Assembly (NCBI RefSeq): GCF_036924515.1
Contig: NZ_JAZHRR010000001.1
Span: forward strand, 1,645,001-1,709,000
Length of the DNA stretch: 64,000 nucleotides
Direction: 5' to 3'
DNA from: Bradyrhizobium sp. AZCC 1610
GTDB lineage: Bacteria > Pseudomonadota > Alphaproteobacteria > Rhizobiales > Xanthobacteraceae
Translations under genes and position numbers: made by a program
Notes under the pieces: generated by a model
Seen by the model: only the letters and a program-made list of their open reading frames with translations
Told to the model about the DNA's origin: nothing
The model's database searches: none
Part shown: piece after piece, positions 1 to 8,277 of the stretch
Layout of the letters: each line of letters opens with the position of its first letter
Numbering within the stretch: position 1 is the first letter of the stretch

Positions 1-556
1 AATGAAACAGGCCAGCGGCGGCCAGCTTGTCGCCGGCGACGCCGACAAGCCGCTGCTCGAAGGCGGCTACTATCCGGGCGCGCGGGAAGATACCGCGCTG
101 GCGTTTCCGCCGGTGAAGGTGGATCGCACGGTGCGCGAAGGCGACACGGTTACGGTGGGGGATGTCACGCTGACCGCCCGTGAAACGCCCGGCCATTCGC
201 CGGGCTGCACGAGCTGGGCGTTCTCGGTGAAGGATGGTGACGCAACGCGCTCCGTCCTCATCTTCTGCAGCGGCACCGTGGCGCTGAACCGGCTCGTGAC
301 CAACCCGACCTATCCCGGGATCGTTACCGATTACCGGCAGACATTCGCGCGGGCAAAGGACATGAAGGTGGATGTGCTGCTCGCGCCGCATCCGGAAATG
401 TACAAGATGGCGGAGAAGCGCGACAAGCTCGCCGACGGCGGGCCCAATCCGTTCGTCAATCCCGGCGAGTTCAACGCCTACGCCGCGACGCTGGAAAAGG
501 CGTTTGAGGACGCGCTCGTCAAGCAAACCGCCGCCGCACAGGAAAAGAAGGGATGA
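1..556 (+). CDS. Subclass B3 metallo-beta-lactamase (BJP-1-like), C-terminal part
   Basis: This is the C-terminal 184 residues of a zinc hydrolase; the start lies upstream of the window, and the frame is open from base 2. The motif PGHSPGC carries the B3 zinc ligand usually numbered His196, and APHPEMY carries His263. The first ligand cluster (HxHxDH) is outside the window. The segment closely resembles what I remember of BJP-1 of Bradyrhizobium, a periplasmic subclass B3 enzyme that hydrolyses beta-lactams. Activity on antibiotics is inferred from family and not shown. The gene converges on the SMP-30 gene, with 25 bases between the two stop codons. Confidence 0.85.
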   Translation, partial: MKQASGGQLVAGDADKPLLEGGYYPGAREDTALAFPPVKVDRTVREGDTVTVGDVTLTARETPGHSPGCTSWAFSVKDGDATRSVLIFCSGTVALNRLVTNPTYPGIVTDYRQTFARAKDMKVDVLLAPHPEMYKMAEKRDKLADGGPNPFVNPGEFNAYAATLEKAFEDALVKQTAAAQEKKG

Positions 557-581
557 ATTGACGCGTGAGGGGCGCTCGGAC

Positions 582-1550
582 TTATCCTCCCGGCGCGCCT
601 TGCGTGTTCACGTACAGCGCGTAGATCGACTGACTCGCGGCCATGAACAGACGGTTGCGCTTCAATCCGCCGAAGCAGAGGTTGGCGCAGCGCTCGGGCA
701 GCGCGATGCGGCCGATCATGACGCCATCGGGCGCGAACACCACGACGCCGTCGAGTTCGGGATCGCCCATGCCCCAGCCGCACCACAGATTGCCATCGAT
801 GTCGCAGCGCATGCCGTCCGGCGTGCCGGGGCCGGCATCGACGAGGACGCGCTTGTTGGAAAGCTTGTCGCCGCTGGCCGCGACGTCATAGGCGAGAATC
901 TTGCGGTTCGGTACGCCGCGGGATTCGATGATGTAGAGGATCTTCTCGTCCGGCGAAAAGCACAGCCCGTTCGGCCCGAGCACGCCCTCGGCGACGATGG
1001 TGGCTTTGCCGGTCGCGCCGTCGATCCGGTAGACATTGGCGTCGATCTCGGGCTCGGCCTTGTAGCCCTCGTAGTTGCCGAGCAGGCCGAATACCGGATC
1101 GGTAAACCAGATCGAGCTGTCGGACTTCACGATGACGTCGTTCGGCGAGTTCAGCCGCTTGCCGTCAAAGGAATCCATCAGCACCGTGATCGATCCGTCA
1201 TATTCGGTGCGGGTCACCCGCCGCCCGCCATGCTCGCAGGTCACGAGCCGCCCCTGGCGGTCGCGGGTATTGCCATTGGCGAAGTTGGACGGCTTGCGGA
1301 AGATGCTGACGTGGCCGGTCTCCTCCTCCCACTTGATGATGCGCTGGTTCGGAATGTCGCTGCACAGGAGATACCGCCCGTCGCCGACCCACACCGGCCC
1401 TTCGGCCCAGCGCAGGCCGGTGGTCAGCCGCTCCACCGCCGACAGCTTGAGCCAATATTTTTCAAAGCGCGGATCGAGGGCTTGAATGGCCGGATCGGGG
1501 TAATACGTCGCCGGACGCCAGCCGGCGGAGTGCGATGCTGCATCGGACAT
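582..1550 (-). CDS. SMP-30/gluconolactonase family lactonase
   Basis: A 322-residue six-bladed beta-propeller hydrolase of the SMP-30/gluconolactonase/LRE family, which opens sugar-acid lactones using one divalent metal ion. The expected metal-site motifs appear in order: AEGPVW (Glu), LNSPNDV (Asn), GPNG (Asn) and GTPDG (Asp). I chose the Met that begins MSDAAS; an upstream in-frame Met at 1598 has no ribosome site. The gene is divergent from a uronate-dehydrogenase-like gene. Since uronate dehydrogenase releases an aldarolactone, this enzyme plausibly hydrolyses that product. No signal peptide is seen, so it is likely cytoplasmic. The exact lactone is unknown. Confidence 0.85.
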   Translation of the reverse strand: MSDAASHSAGWRPATYYPDPAIQALDPRFEKYWLKLSAVERLTTGLRWAEGPVWVGDGRYLLCSDIPNQRIIKWEEETGHVSIFRKPSNFANGNTRDRQGRLVTCEHGGRRVTRTEYDGSITVLMDSFDGKRLNSPNDVIVKSDSSIWFTDPVFGLLGNYEGYKAEPEIDANVYRIDGATGKATIVAEGVLGPNGLCFSPDEKILYIIESRGVPNRKILAYDVAASGDKLSNKRVLVDAGPGTPDGMRCDIDGNLWCGWGMGDPELDGVVVFAPDGVMIGRIALPERCANLCFGGLKRNRLFMAASQSIYALYVNTQGAPGG

Positions 1551-1643
1551 TTGCTGTTCTCGTTGTTGCGTTTCCCTGACAGTTGGATTTGCTATCATTG
1601 TCGGCTAATGACCGCAAATCGGTCGAGAGATAAGAGGAACGAA
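1551..1643. promoter_or_regulatory. Divergent promoter region with a short palindrome
   Basis: This 93-bp gap separates the divergent lactonase and uronate dehydrogenase genes and must hold both promoters. At 1610-1624 there is an inverted repeat with arms GACCG and CGGTC around five bases, a candidate operator. A purine-rich ribosome site (AAGAGGAAC) sits just before 1644. I cannot assign convincing -35/-10 boxes. Confidence 0.45.
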
Positions 1644-2462
1644 ATGCCACGCATATTGATGACCGGCGCCGCCGGCGGGATCGGCACGAGCCTGCGCAAG
1701 CTGCTGCCGCCGATCTATCCGGACCTGCTGCTGAGCGATCTGAAGGCGCCGGCCGATCTCGGCAAGGACGAGAAGTTCAAGGCGGCCGATCTCGCCGATC
1801 TGGCCCAGGTCGAGGCGATCTGCGAAGGCGTCGACGGTATCCTGCATTTCGGCGGCTATTCGGTCGAAGGTCCCTGGGATTCGATCCTGCAGGCCAACAT
1901 CATCGGCGGCTACAATCTGTTCGAGGCCGCACGCAAGAAGGGCGTCAAACGCGTGGTGTTCGCCTCGTCGAACCATGCGGTCGGCTTCTACCCGCGCCAT
2001 CACCGGATCGGCACCGACGTTACCGCGCGCCCAGACAGCCGCTACGGCGTCAGCAAGGTGTTCGGCGAGGCGGTGGGTGCGCTCTATGCCGACAAGCATG
2101 GACTGGGTGTCACCTGCATCCGTATCGGCAATTTCGGCGAGATGCCGCTCGATCATCGGCGCCTGTCGATCTGGCTGAAGCCGGAGGACCTGGTGCAGCT
2201 CTGCCGCATCGGGCTCGATCATCCCGATATTCACTTCGAGATCTTCTACGGCGCCTCCCACAACGAGCGTGCCTGGTGGGACAACCATCGCGCCTACGAG
2301 CTCGGCTACCGGCCGACCGGCCGCGGAGAGGATTTTCGCGAACACGCGATGGCCGAGCAGGCCAAGCTGAGGCCGGATCCGGTCGGCGATTACTACCAGG
2401 GCGGTACGTTCTGCAGCACGGAGTTCGACGGCGACAAGAACAGGATTATCGACTGGAAGTGA
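1644..2462 (+). CDS. udh: NAD-dependent uronate dehydrogenase-like SDR
   Basis: A 272-residue extended short-chain dehydrogenase. The N-terminus has the Rossmann motif GAAGGIG (residues 8-14) and the active-site YGVSK motif is present in mid-protein. The sequence resembles the Agrobacterium uronate dehydrogenase throughout, for example in the stretches LHFGGYSVE, ASSNHAVGFYP and QGGTF near the C-terminus. That enzyme (EC 1.1.1.203) oxidises D-galacturonate or D-glucuronate to the aldarolactone with NAD+. The start is set by AAGAGGAAC eight bases upstream. Together with the divergent lactonase and the downstream dehydratase it suggests oxidative uronate breakdown. A general NAD-dependent epimerase annotation would be the cautious alternative. 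Confidence 0.8.
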   Translation: MPRILMTGAAGGIGTSLRKLLPPIYPDLLLSDLKAPADLGKDEKFKAADLADLAQVEAICEGVDGILHFGGYSVEGPWDSILQANIIGGYNLFEAARKKGVKRVVFASSNHAVGFYPRHHRIGTDVTARPDSRYGVSKVFGEAVGALYADKHGLGVTCIRIGNFGEMPLDHRRLSIWLKPEDLVQLCRIGLDHPDIHFEIFYGASHNERAWWDNHRAYELGYRPTGRGEDFREHAMAEQAKLRPDPVGDYYQGGTFCSTEFDGDKNRIIDWK

Positions 2463-2471
2463 GAACTCTAA

Positions 2472-2507
2472 TTCCGGGTCATGCGCCCTTGCGGCGCGGC
2501 CCCGGAA
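2472..2507. repeat. Intergenic GC-rich hairpin
   Basis: The arms TTCCGGG (2472-2478) and CCCGGAA (2501-2507) enclose a second small stem (GCGCC/GGCGC). It lies between udh and the dehydratase gene and could stabilise or attenuate the shared transcript. It has no T-tract, so it is not a clear terminator. It resembles other bradyrhizobial intergenic palindromes. Confidence 0.4.
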
Positions 2508-2586
2508 ACCATACTGACGATCATACCGTGGCCCGGGCTCACCAGGGCGCCCGGAAGCTAAAGCCTCGAAGACAGGAAGCAAGAAA

Positions 2587-4293
2587 ATGGCCGACGGACT
2601 TCGCAAGGGACTGACGAGCTATGGCGATGCTGGCTTCTCGCTGTTCCTGCGCAAGGCCTTCATCAAGGCCATGGGCTATTCGGATGATGCGCTGAACAGG
2701 CCGATCGTCGGCATCACCAATACCTATAGCGACTACAATCCCTGTCACGGCAACGTTCCGCAGATCATCGAAGCGGTGAAGCGCGGCGCAATGCTGAGCG
2801 GCGCAACGCCGATGGTGTTCCCGACCATCTCGATCGCCGAGAGCTTTGCCTATCCGACCTCGATGTATCTGCGCAACCTGATGGCGATGGATACCGAGGA
2901 GATGATCCGCGCCCAGCCGATGGACGCCGTGGTCGTGATCGGCGGTTGCGACAAGACCTTGCCGGCGCAGATCATGGCAGCCGTCTCCGCCGACCTGCCG
3001 ACCGTCGTCATTCCCGTGGGGCCGATGGTGGTCGGGCATCACAAGGGCGAGGTGCTCGGCGCCTGCACCGATTGCCGGCGGCTCTGGGCGAAATATCGCG
3101 CCGGCGAAATCGACGACAACGAGATCGAAGCCGTCAACGGCCGGCTTGCGCCCTCAGTCGGCACCTGCATGGTGATGGGCACCGCGAGCACCATGGCGTG
3201 CATCACCGAGGCGCTCGGTCTGTCGCTGCCGATGAGCGCGACGATCCCGGCGCCGCATGCCGAGCGCTTTCGCTCGGCGGAGGCGAGCGGCAGGGTGGCG
3301 GCCGCGATGGCGATGGCGAAGGGGCCAAAGCCGAGCGAATTGTTGACGCCCGCCTCGTTCCGCAACGCGCAGGTGGTGCTGCAGGCGATCGGCGGCTCGA
3401 CCAACGGGCTCATTCATCTGACGGCAATCGCTAACCGCACCAAACACCGCATCGATCTCGAGACTTTCGACAAGCTCGGCCGCGAGGTGCCCGTGCTGAT
3501 CGACCTGAAACCGTCAGGCGAGCATTACATGGAGCATTTCCATCATGCCGGCGGCGTGCCCAAACTGATGGCGCAGCTTGGCAATCTCATCGACCTCGGT
3601 GCCAAAACCATTACGGGGCAAACGCTGCGTGATGTCGTAGCCCTCGCCGAGGAAGTGCCGGGACAAGACGCCATCCGTCCGCGCGACAATCCGATCAAGA
3701 GCGAAGGCGCAATGGCGGTGCTGCACGGCAATCTTGCGCCGCGCGGAGCCGTCATCAAGCATTCGGCGGCAAGTCCGAAACTGCTGCAGCATACGGGGCG
3801 TGCCGTAGTGTTCGAATCCGTGGAGGACATGACGCTGCGGGTCGACGATCCCGATCTCGATGTCAACGCCGATGACGTGCTGGTGCTGCGCAATGCCGGT
3901 CCCAAGGGTGCGCCCGGAATGCCAGAGGCTGGCTATCTGCCGATCCCGAAGAAACTCGCGCGCGGCGGCACGAAGGACATGGTGCGGATATCTGACGCGC
4001 GCATGAGTGGCACCGCGTTCGGCACCATCGTGCTGCACATCACGCCGGAATCCGCCGTGGGCGGTCCGCTGGCGCTGGTGAAGAACGGCGACATGATCCG
4101 CCTCGATGTTGCGAAACGCAGCATCGATGTGCTGGTCGACGAGGCGGAGCTGGAGCAGCGCCGCGCAGCGCTTGCGCCGGCCGTCACACCCGAATGGGCC
4201 AAGCGCGGCTACGCGCATCTGTTCAACGAGACGATTCTGCAGGCCGACGAAGGCTGCGACTTCGATTTCATGCGGGGGCAGGGCAGGGACTAG
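2587..4293 (+). CDS. IlvD/Edd-family sugar-acid dehydratase
   Basis: A 568-residue iron-sulfur dehydratase of the dihydroxy-acid/phosphogluconate dehydratase family. Three conserved cysteine motifs of the cluster are visible: NPCHGN near residue 56, GGCDKT near 124 and GTCMVMG near 196. The length and lead sequence fit the branch that includes L-arabinonate and D-xylonate dehydratases better than biosynthetic IlvD. These enzymes remove water from an aldonate or related sugar acid to give a 2-keto-3-deoxy acid. AGGAAG precedes the start by seven bases. It follows udh by 124 bp and probably belongs to the same sugar-acid pathway. The substrate cannot be set from sequence, and isoleucine/valine biosynthesis is the less likely alternative. 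Confidence 0.8.
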   Translation: MADGLRKGLTSYGDAGFSLFLRKAFIKAMGYSDDALNRPIVGITNTYSDYNPCHGNVPQIIEAVKRGAMLSGATPMVFPTISIAESFAYPTSMYLRNLMAMDTEEMIRAQPMDAVVVIGGCDKTLPAQIMAAVSADLPTVVIPVGPMVVGHHKGEVLGACTDCRRLWAKYRAGEIDDNEIEAVNGRLAPSVGTCMVMGTASTMACITEALGLSLPMSATIPAPHAERFRSAEASGRVAAAMAMAKGPKPSELLTPASFRNAQVVLQAIGGSTNGLIHLTAIANRTKHRIDLETFDKLGREVPVLIDLKPSGEHYMEHFHHAGGVPKLMAQLGNLIDLGAKTITGQTLRDVVALAEEVPGQDAIRPRDNPIKSEGAMAVLHGNLAPRGAVIKHSAASPKLLQHTGRAVVFESVEDMTLRVDDPDLDVNADDVLVLRNAGPKGAPGMPEAGYLPIPKKLARGGTKDMVRISDARMSGTAFGTIVLHITPESAVGGPLALVKNGDMIRLDVAKRSIDVLVDEAELEQRRAALAPAVTPEWAKRGYAHLFNETILQADEGCDFDFMRGQGRD

Positions 4294-4299
4294 GTCAAT

Positions 4300-4314
4300 G
4301 TCGTCCCTGCGAAC
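4300..4314 (+). repeat. REP-like palindrome A, left half (interrupted by IS)
   Basis: This is the left arm of a REP-like element. It continues at 5806-5822 after the IS1182-like insertion. Without the IS and one GAAC duplicate, the site reads as one palindrome with arms GTCCCTGC and GCAGGGAC around GAAC, followed by CCATA. An inverted partner lies at 5886-5913. Confidence 0.85.
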
Positions 4315-5805
4315 GAGCCTGTGAGGGAATAGGATTGAGCGGCTGGTTGCGCTGTGATTCACTTGCATCGAACGAGGTTATTCGATGAGCAGTGACGCAC
4401 GGTTTATTCAGGCTGATCGGACGCAGGCGCAGTGGGACTTTGTGGATTTGGAAGCTCTGGTTCCGAGCGACCATCGCGCCCGCATTGTGATGAGTTTTGT
4501 GGAGAGCTTGGACCTTTCGCAGCTTTACGAGGCGATCAAGGCCCGTGAAGGGGAACCTGGACGCCCGCCGCCCGATCCGGCGGTTCTATTGGCGCTTTGG
4601 CTCTATGCGACGATCGAAGGAGTAGGTTCGGCTCGGCAACTTGAACGGCTTGCACGGCACGATCCGGCGTACCGCTGGATCGCCGGCGGGGTACCGCTCA
4701 ACTATCACGGACTTGCGGACTTCCGGGTTGCGCATGTGGAGGTTCTCGATCGGCTTCTGACGGAGAGCGTAACGGCGTTGATTGCCGAAGGGGTGGTGTC
4801 GCTTGCCGAGATTGCGGTGGACGGCACCAAGGTTCGAGCGAATGCCAGCCGTGAATCGTTCAAGCGCGGCAGCAGGCTTGATCGTATTGAAGCTGCCGTG
4901 GAGCAGCGGCTTGCGGCGCTCAAGGCGGAAACCGAGAGCGATCCGGAGGCGTCTTCGCGCCGCAAGCGGGCGGCGCAGGAGCGAGGGTCTCGGGAAGTGA
5001 AGGAACGCGCCGAACGCGCGCGGGCAGCGCTTGAGCGGATGCGGGCGGAGAAGGCGAAACGAGAAAAGACCCATGCCAAGGACGAGGCGAAGAAGTCTGA
5101 GCCGAAAGTCTCGCTGAGTGATCCGCAGGCGCGCTCGATGCGCTTTCCGGACGGGGCCATTCGTCCGGCCTATAATGCACAGATCGCGGTGGCGCCCCGG
5201 CCAGGCATCATTGTCGCAGTAGAGATGACGGATCGACGCAACGATGCCGGCCTGGCGATGCCGATGGTGGATCAGTTGGTGAACCGCTACGGCAAAGCAC
5301 CACAGACGCTTCTCATCGACACCCGTTACGCGACTGCCGAGGACATCGCCACTCTGTCGGAGCATGCGGCCGGACCGGTGAAGGTCTATACGCCACCACC
5401 TTCAGACCGTCAGGATGTCAAACCCGAGACGCTTGTCAGGCGGGCCAGAGCGCGGGCCCGCGAGCCTGACAGTGTCAAAGAGTGGCGCAGTCGGATGGCG
5501 ACGCAGGCGGGCACCGACGTGTACGCACGGCGCAAGCTCATCGAGCGGATCAACGCCAACCTCAAAAACCACGGCTTCGGCTTCATTCCGGTGCGTGGCC
5601 TGATCAAGGCCGCGGCAGTGGCGCTCTGGCATGCGCTCGCCAATAATCTGCTGGCCGCGCACCGGCTGCGAAGCAGACCCACGTGACCAGAGTTCGACGG
5701 AGAGAGCCAGTGAGGTAACCGCATCAACCGACCGGCCCACCAAACGCCGCTCCGACATCGCTAGCGGCAACCCGCCCCTACTAAGCTCAATTCCCTCACA
5801 GGCTC
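4315..5805 (+). mobile_element. IS1182-family insertion sequence, complete
   Basis: A 1,491-bp element bounded by a perfect 16-bp terminal inverted repeat starting GAGCCTGTGAGGG (4315-4330 and 5790-5805). The bases GAAC flank both ends (4311-4314 and 5806-5809) as a 4-bp target duplication. It carries one intact transposase gene. The insertion lies in the centre of a REP-like palindrome between the dehydratase and enoyl-CoA hydratase genes, so no gene is broken. Intact ends and an intact gene suggest recent arrival. Confidence 0.9.
4385..5686 (+). CDS. IS1182-family DDE transposase
   Basis: A 433-residue transposase with no stop or frameshift. The N-terminal domain (residues about 15-120) is of the DUF772 type. 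A DDE core follows, with candidate catalytic acids in VDGTKVRANAS, LIDTRYATAED and KLIERINANLKNHG. A long Arg/Lys/Glu-rich helical insert occupies about residues 155-245, as is common in IS1182 enzymes. GAGG lies just upstream of the ATG. The gene fills the element between the two terminal repeats. The family is assigned from domain layout; the exact IS name is not known to me. Confidence 0.88.
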   Translation: MSSDARFIQADRTQAQWDFVDLEALVPSDHRARIVMSFVESLDLSQLYEAIKAREGEPGRPPPDPAVLLALWLYATIEGVGSARQLERLARHDPAYRWIAGGVPLNYHGLADFRVAHVEVLDRLLTESVTALIAEGVVSLAEIAVDGTKVRANASRESFKRGSRLDRIEAAVEQRLAALKAETESDPEASSRRKRAAQERGSREVKERAERARAALERMRAEKAKREKTHAKDEAKKSEPKVSLSDPQARSMRFPDGAIRPAYNAQIAVAPRPGIIVAVEMTDRRNDAGLAMPMVDQLVNRYGKAPQTLLIDTRYATAEDIATLSEHAAGPVKVYTPPPSDRQDVKPETLVRRARARAREPDSVKEWRSRMATQAGTDVYARRKLIERINANLKNHGFGFIPVRGLIKAAAVALWHALANNLLAAHRLRSRPT

Positions 5806-5822
5806 GAACGCAGGGACCCATA
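5806..5822 (+). repeat. REP-like palindrome A, right half
   Basis: Right arm of the element begun at 4300-4314. It starts with the GAAC target duplicate and continues into GCAGGGACCCATA. Confidence 0.85.
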
Positions 5823-5885
5823 CCGCGTTGTCCTATCGATAGAAGCGCGATGGCTGACGTCTTCCAAACAATTAGTGCCGCGGCG

Positions 5886-5913
5886 TATGGGTCCCTGCGT
5901 TCGCAGGGACGAC
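5886..5913 (-). repeat. REP-like palindrome B
   Basis: An intact copy in the opposite orientation to palindrome A, with arms GTCCCTGC and GCAGGGAC around GTTC, preceded by TATGG. The A/B pair is about 60 bp apart once the IS is ignored. It sits between convergent genes, where such pairs could act as bidirectional termination or RNA-stability structures. Confidence 0.85.
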
Positions 5914-5950
5914 ATCGCGAGTGGTGCGCCAGCTAACGCCGCCACCGATT

Positions 5951-6748
5951 TCACTTCGACTTGCTGGTGAATTTCTTCACTGCGACGCGGAACTCATCGG
6001 TGTGCATGGCGTCGATGATCTTCGCTTCTTCGGCGTCGAGTTGCTGCCTGGTCGGCGTAACCGCGGCCTGATAGACCAGCGACTTGGTACCTGCGATCGC
6101 CGCGGGCGGGTTCTGCGCCAGCCGTTCGGCGAATTTGCGCGTCTCCCCCTTCAGTTCCGCTGCCGGAACGACGCGGGCGACCAGGCCCCATTCATAGGCC
6201 TGTTGCGCGGTAAAACTGTCTTCCGCCAAGAATAGCTGCAGCGCGCGCCGGGTGCCGACGGTGCCGACCACGCCGACCGTGCTGCCGCCATCCGGCGAGA
6301 CGCCGATCTTGGCGTAAGCCGGCGTGAAGCGGGCGTCATCGGCGGCAATGCAGAGGTCGGTGACGAAGGCCAGGCTCATGCCGGCACCGGCGGCGGAGCC
6401 GTGGACGCTGGAGAGAACGATCTTCGGCATCCGCCGCATCGTTTCGATAAAGGCGTGGTAGTGCTTCAGCAGCTCGCCGACCACGGGCGCGATGGTATCA
6501 TTGGCAGCGGCAGCGCCGATGGTCTGCAGATCGCCGCCGGCCGAGAAGGCACGGCCTTCGCCCTCGATCACCAGCACACGGATATCGTCGTTGCCCTCGA
6601 CCTCCGCGCCGAGCTGCTCGAGCTTTTGCGCGATCGATAGATTGATGGAATTGAAGGCCGCAGGCCGGTTCAGAGTGATGGTGGCAATCGGGCCCTCGAT
6701 CCTGAGCAGGGCAGGGGCGTTGGCGGCGGTATCATCGGAGGTCGGCAT
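5951..6748 (-). CDS. Enoyl-CoA hydratase/isomerase family protein
   Basis: A 265-residue crotonase-fold enzyme that acts on acyl-CoA thioesters in the cytoplasm. The oxyanion-hole segments are visible as GRAFSAGGDL and HGSAAGAGMSLA. The usual hydratase glutamate pair is not clearly present: the second position falls in SPDGGST, where Asp replaces Glu, which fits an isomerase or other crotonase activity better than a classical hydratase. I chose the Met of MPTSDD at 6748, because upstream in-frame sequence (to 6883) is Arg/Pro-rich and unlike the family. It converges on the IS-disrupted REP region and is divergent from the ferredoxin reductase gene 268 bp away. Confidence 0.85.
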   Translation of the reverse strand: MPTSDDTAANAPALLRIEGPIATITLNRPAAFNSINLSIAQKLEQLGAEVEGNDDIRVLVIEGEGRAFSAGGDLQTIGAAAANDTIAPVVGELLKHYHAFIETMRRMPKIVLSSVHGSAAGAGMSLAFVTDLCIAADDARFTPAYAKIGVSPDGGSTVGVVGTVGTRRALQLFLAEDSFTAQQAYEWGLVARVVPAAELKGETRKFAERLAQNPPAAIAGTKSLVYQAAVTPTRQQLDAEEAKIIDAMHTDEFRVAVKKFTSKSK

Positions 6749-7016
6749 GGCTGGGCCTCGGCTCGGAACGGGGCCAGCATTTAAATAGCAGAAGGCAGGA
6801 GGTGACAATCCCCGGCGAGGTCCGCAAAATACCACGCAATCCTGCCTCTTGGGCCACGGCGCTCTTGCGTCTCTTCGCGCCATGAGGTCAGATAGGGCCT
6901 GTCATCGTTCGGAACGGACACGAGCGCCGCTTCCAAGGGACGAGACAGGCAAGCCAAAATCAGTGGAGAGGAAACGACATGGGTCATTCCCGTGCGCTCG
7001 AACGTAGGATGTGCCC

Positions 7017-8237
7017 ATGACGGCAGGACCGGTTGTCATCATTGGCGCGGGCCACGCAGGCTTCCAGCTCGCGATGTCGCTGCGCCAGCACGGCTTTTCC
7101 GAACGTATCGCGCTGTTGAACGATGAAGGCCATCTGCCGTACCAGCGGCCGCCGCTATCCAAGGCCTATCTGAAAGGGACCGGCGGACCCGACAGCCTGA
7201 TGTTCCGCCCGGAAAAATTCTATCATGACCAGAACATCGATCTGATCGCAGGTCGCGCGGTATCGATCGACCGCGCCGCGCGCAAGGTGTTGCTCGCCTC
7301 CGGCGCTTCACTCGATTACGGTCATCTGGTGCTGGCGACCGGCGCGCGCAATCGCCTGCTCGACATTCCCAACGCCAATCTTGACAGCGTGCGCTACTTG
7401 CGGACGCTCGACGAAAGCCAGTCGTTGCGCGACTACATCGCTCCGGGTCAGCGCGTCATCGTGATCGGCGCCGGATTTATCGGCCTGGAATTCGCTGCGA
7501 CCGCCCGGGCCAAGGGCCTCGAAGTCGACGTCATCGAGCTCGCGCCGCGGGTGATGGCGCGCGCGGTGACTGCGGAAATCTCGGAATACTTTCAATCGCG
7601 GCACGCCGCGGCCGGCATCCGGATTCATCTCGGCGTGCAGGTCACGAGCATCGAGAGCGACGGCAGCAAGGTTACCGGGGTGAGCCTCAGCGACGGGCGG
7701 CATATCAAAACCGACCTGATCGTAGTCGGCGTCGGCGTCCTGCCCAACGTCGAACTGGCGGCGGAGGCCGGCTTGCCGGTGGCGGCCGGAATCGTTGTCG
7801 ACGAGCATCTCCTCACGGCCGATCCGAATATTTCGGCGATTGGCGATTGCACGCTGTATGCGAGCCCACGGTTCGGCGGCTCGTTGCGGCTGGAGTCGGT
7901 GCAGAACGCCACCGACCACGCGCGTTGCGTCGCGGCCCGGCTGACTGGCGATGCCAAGCCGTACGACGGCTTGCCGTGGTTCTGGAGCGATCAGGGCCCC
8001 GACAAGCTGCAGATGGTGGGACTGACCACCGGCTACGACCGCGTTGCGGTGCGCGGCGATCGTGCCCAGGGGGCGTTCTCCGCGTTCTGCTACAGGGATG
8101 GGCAGCTCGTCGGCATCGAGTCGGTCAATCGCGCCGGCGATCACATGTTCGGACGGCGCCTGCTTGCCGCCCACGGCTCGATCACGCCCGAGCAGGCGGC
8201 AGATGCCGGCTTCGACCTGAAGGGTGCCCTGACTTAA
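7017..8237 (+). CDS. FAD-dependent ferredoxin reductase (P450/dioxygenase-type)
   Basis: A 406-residue flavoprotein of the putidaredoxin/rubredoxin reductase group. It passes electrons from NAD(P)H through FAD to a small [2Fe-2S] ferredoxin. It has an N-terminal FAD motif (IIGAGHAG), a central nucleotide motif (VIGAGFIGLEFA) and the late FAD motif SAIGDC. The central Rossmann strand ends in an acidic residue (VIELAP), which fits NADH preference. The ATG at 7017 is seven bases after GTAGGA; a GTG at 7011 is possible but badly spaced. No ferredoxin or oxygenase gene adjoins it, so its partner is unknown. Confidence 0.87.
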   Translation: MTAGPVVIIGAGHAGFQLAMSLRQHGFSERIALLNDEGHLPYQRPPLSKAYLKGTGGPDSLMFRPEKFYHDQNIDLIAGRAVSIDRAARKVLLASGASLDYGHLVLATGARNRLLDIPNANLDSVRYLRTLDESQSLRDYIAPGQRVIVIGAGFIGLEFAATARAKGLEVDVIELAPRVMARAVTAEISEYFQSRHAAAGIRIHLGVQVTSIESDGSKVTGVSLSDGRHIKTDLIVVGVGVLPNVELAAEAGLPVAAGIVVDEHLLTADPNISAIGDCTLYASPRFGGSLRLESVQNATDHARCVAARLTGDAKPYDGLPWFWSDQGPDKLQMVGLTTGYDRVAVRGDRAQGAFSAFCYRDGQLVGIESVNRAGDHMFGRRLLAAHGSITPEQAADAGFDLKGALT

Positions 8238-8277
8238 GTCGGAGGATGATCCCGGATTTCGCTGCGCTGCATCCGGG

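Noticed and set aside
372..1643. Long open frame upstream of and continuous with the uronate dehydrogenase
   Set aside because: It is antisense to the SMP-30 gene; family length and the ribosome site place the real start at 1644.
7017..8237. Dedicated redox partner of the P450 at 27.2 kb
   Set aside because: They are 19 kb apart with no shared operon or ferredoxin gene; the pairing is possible but unsupported.
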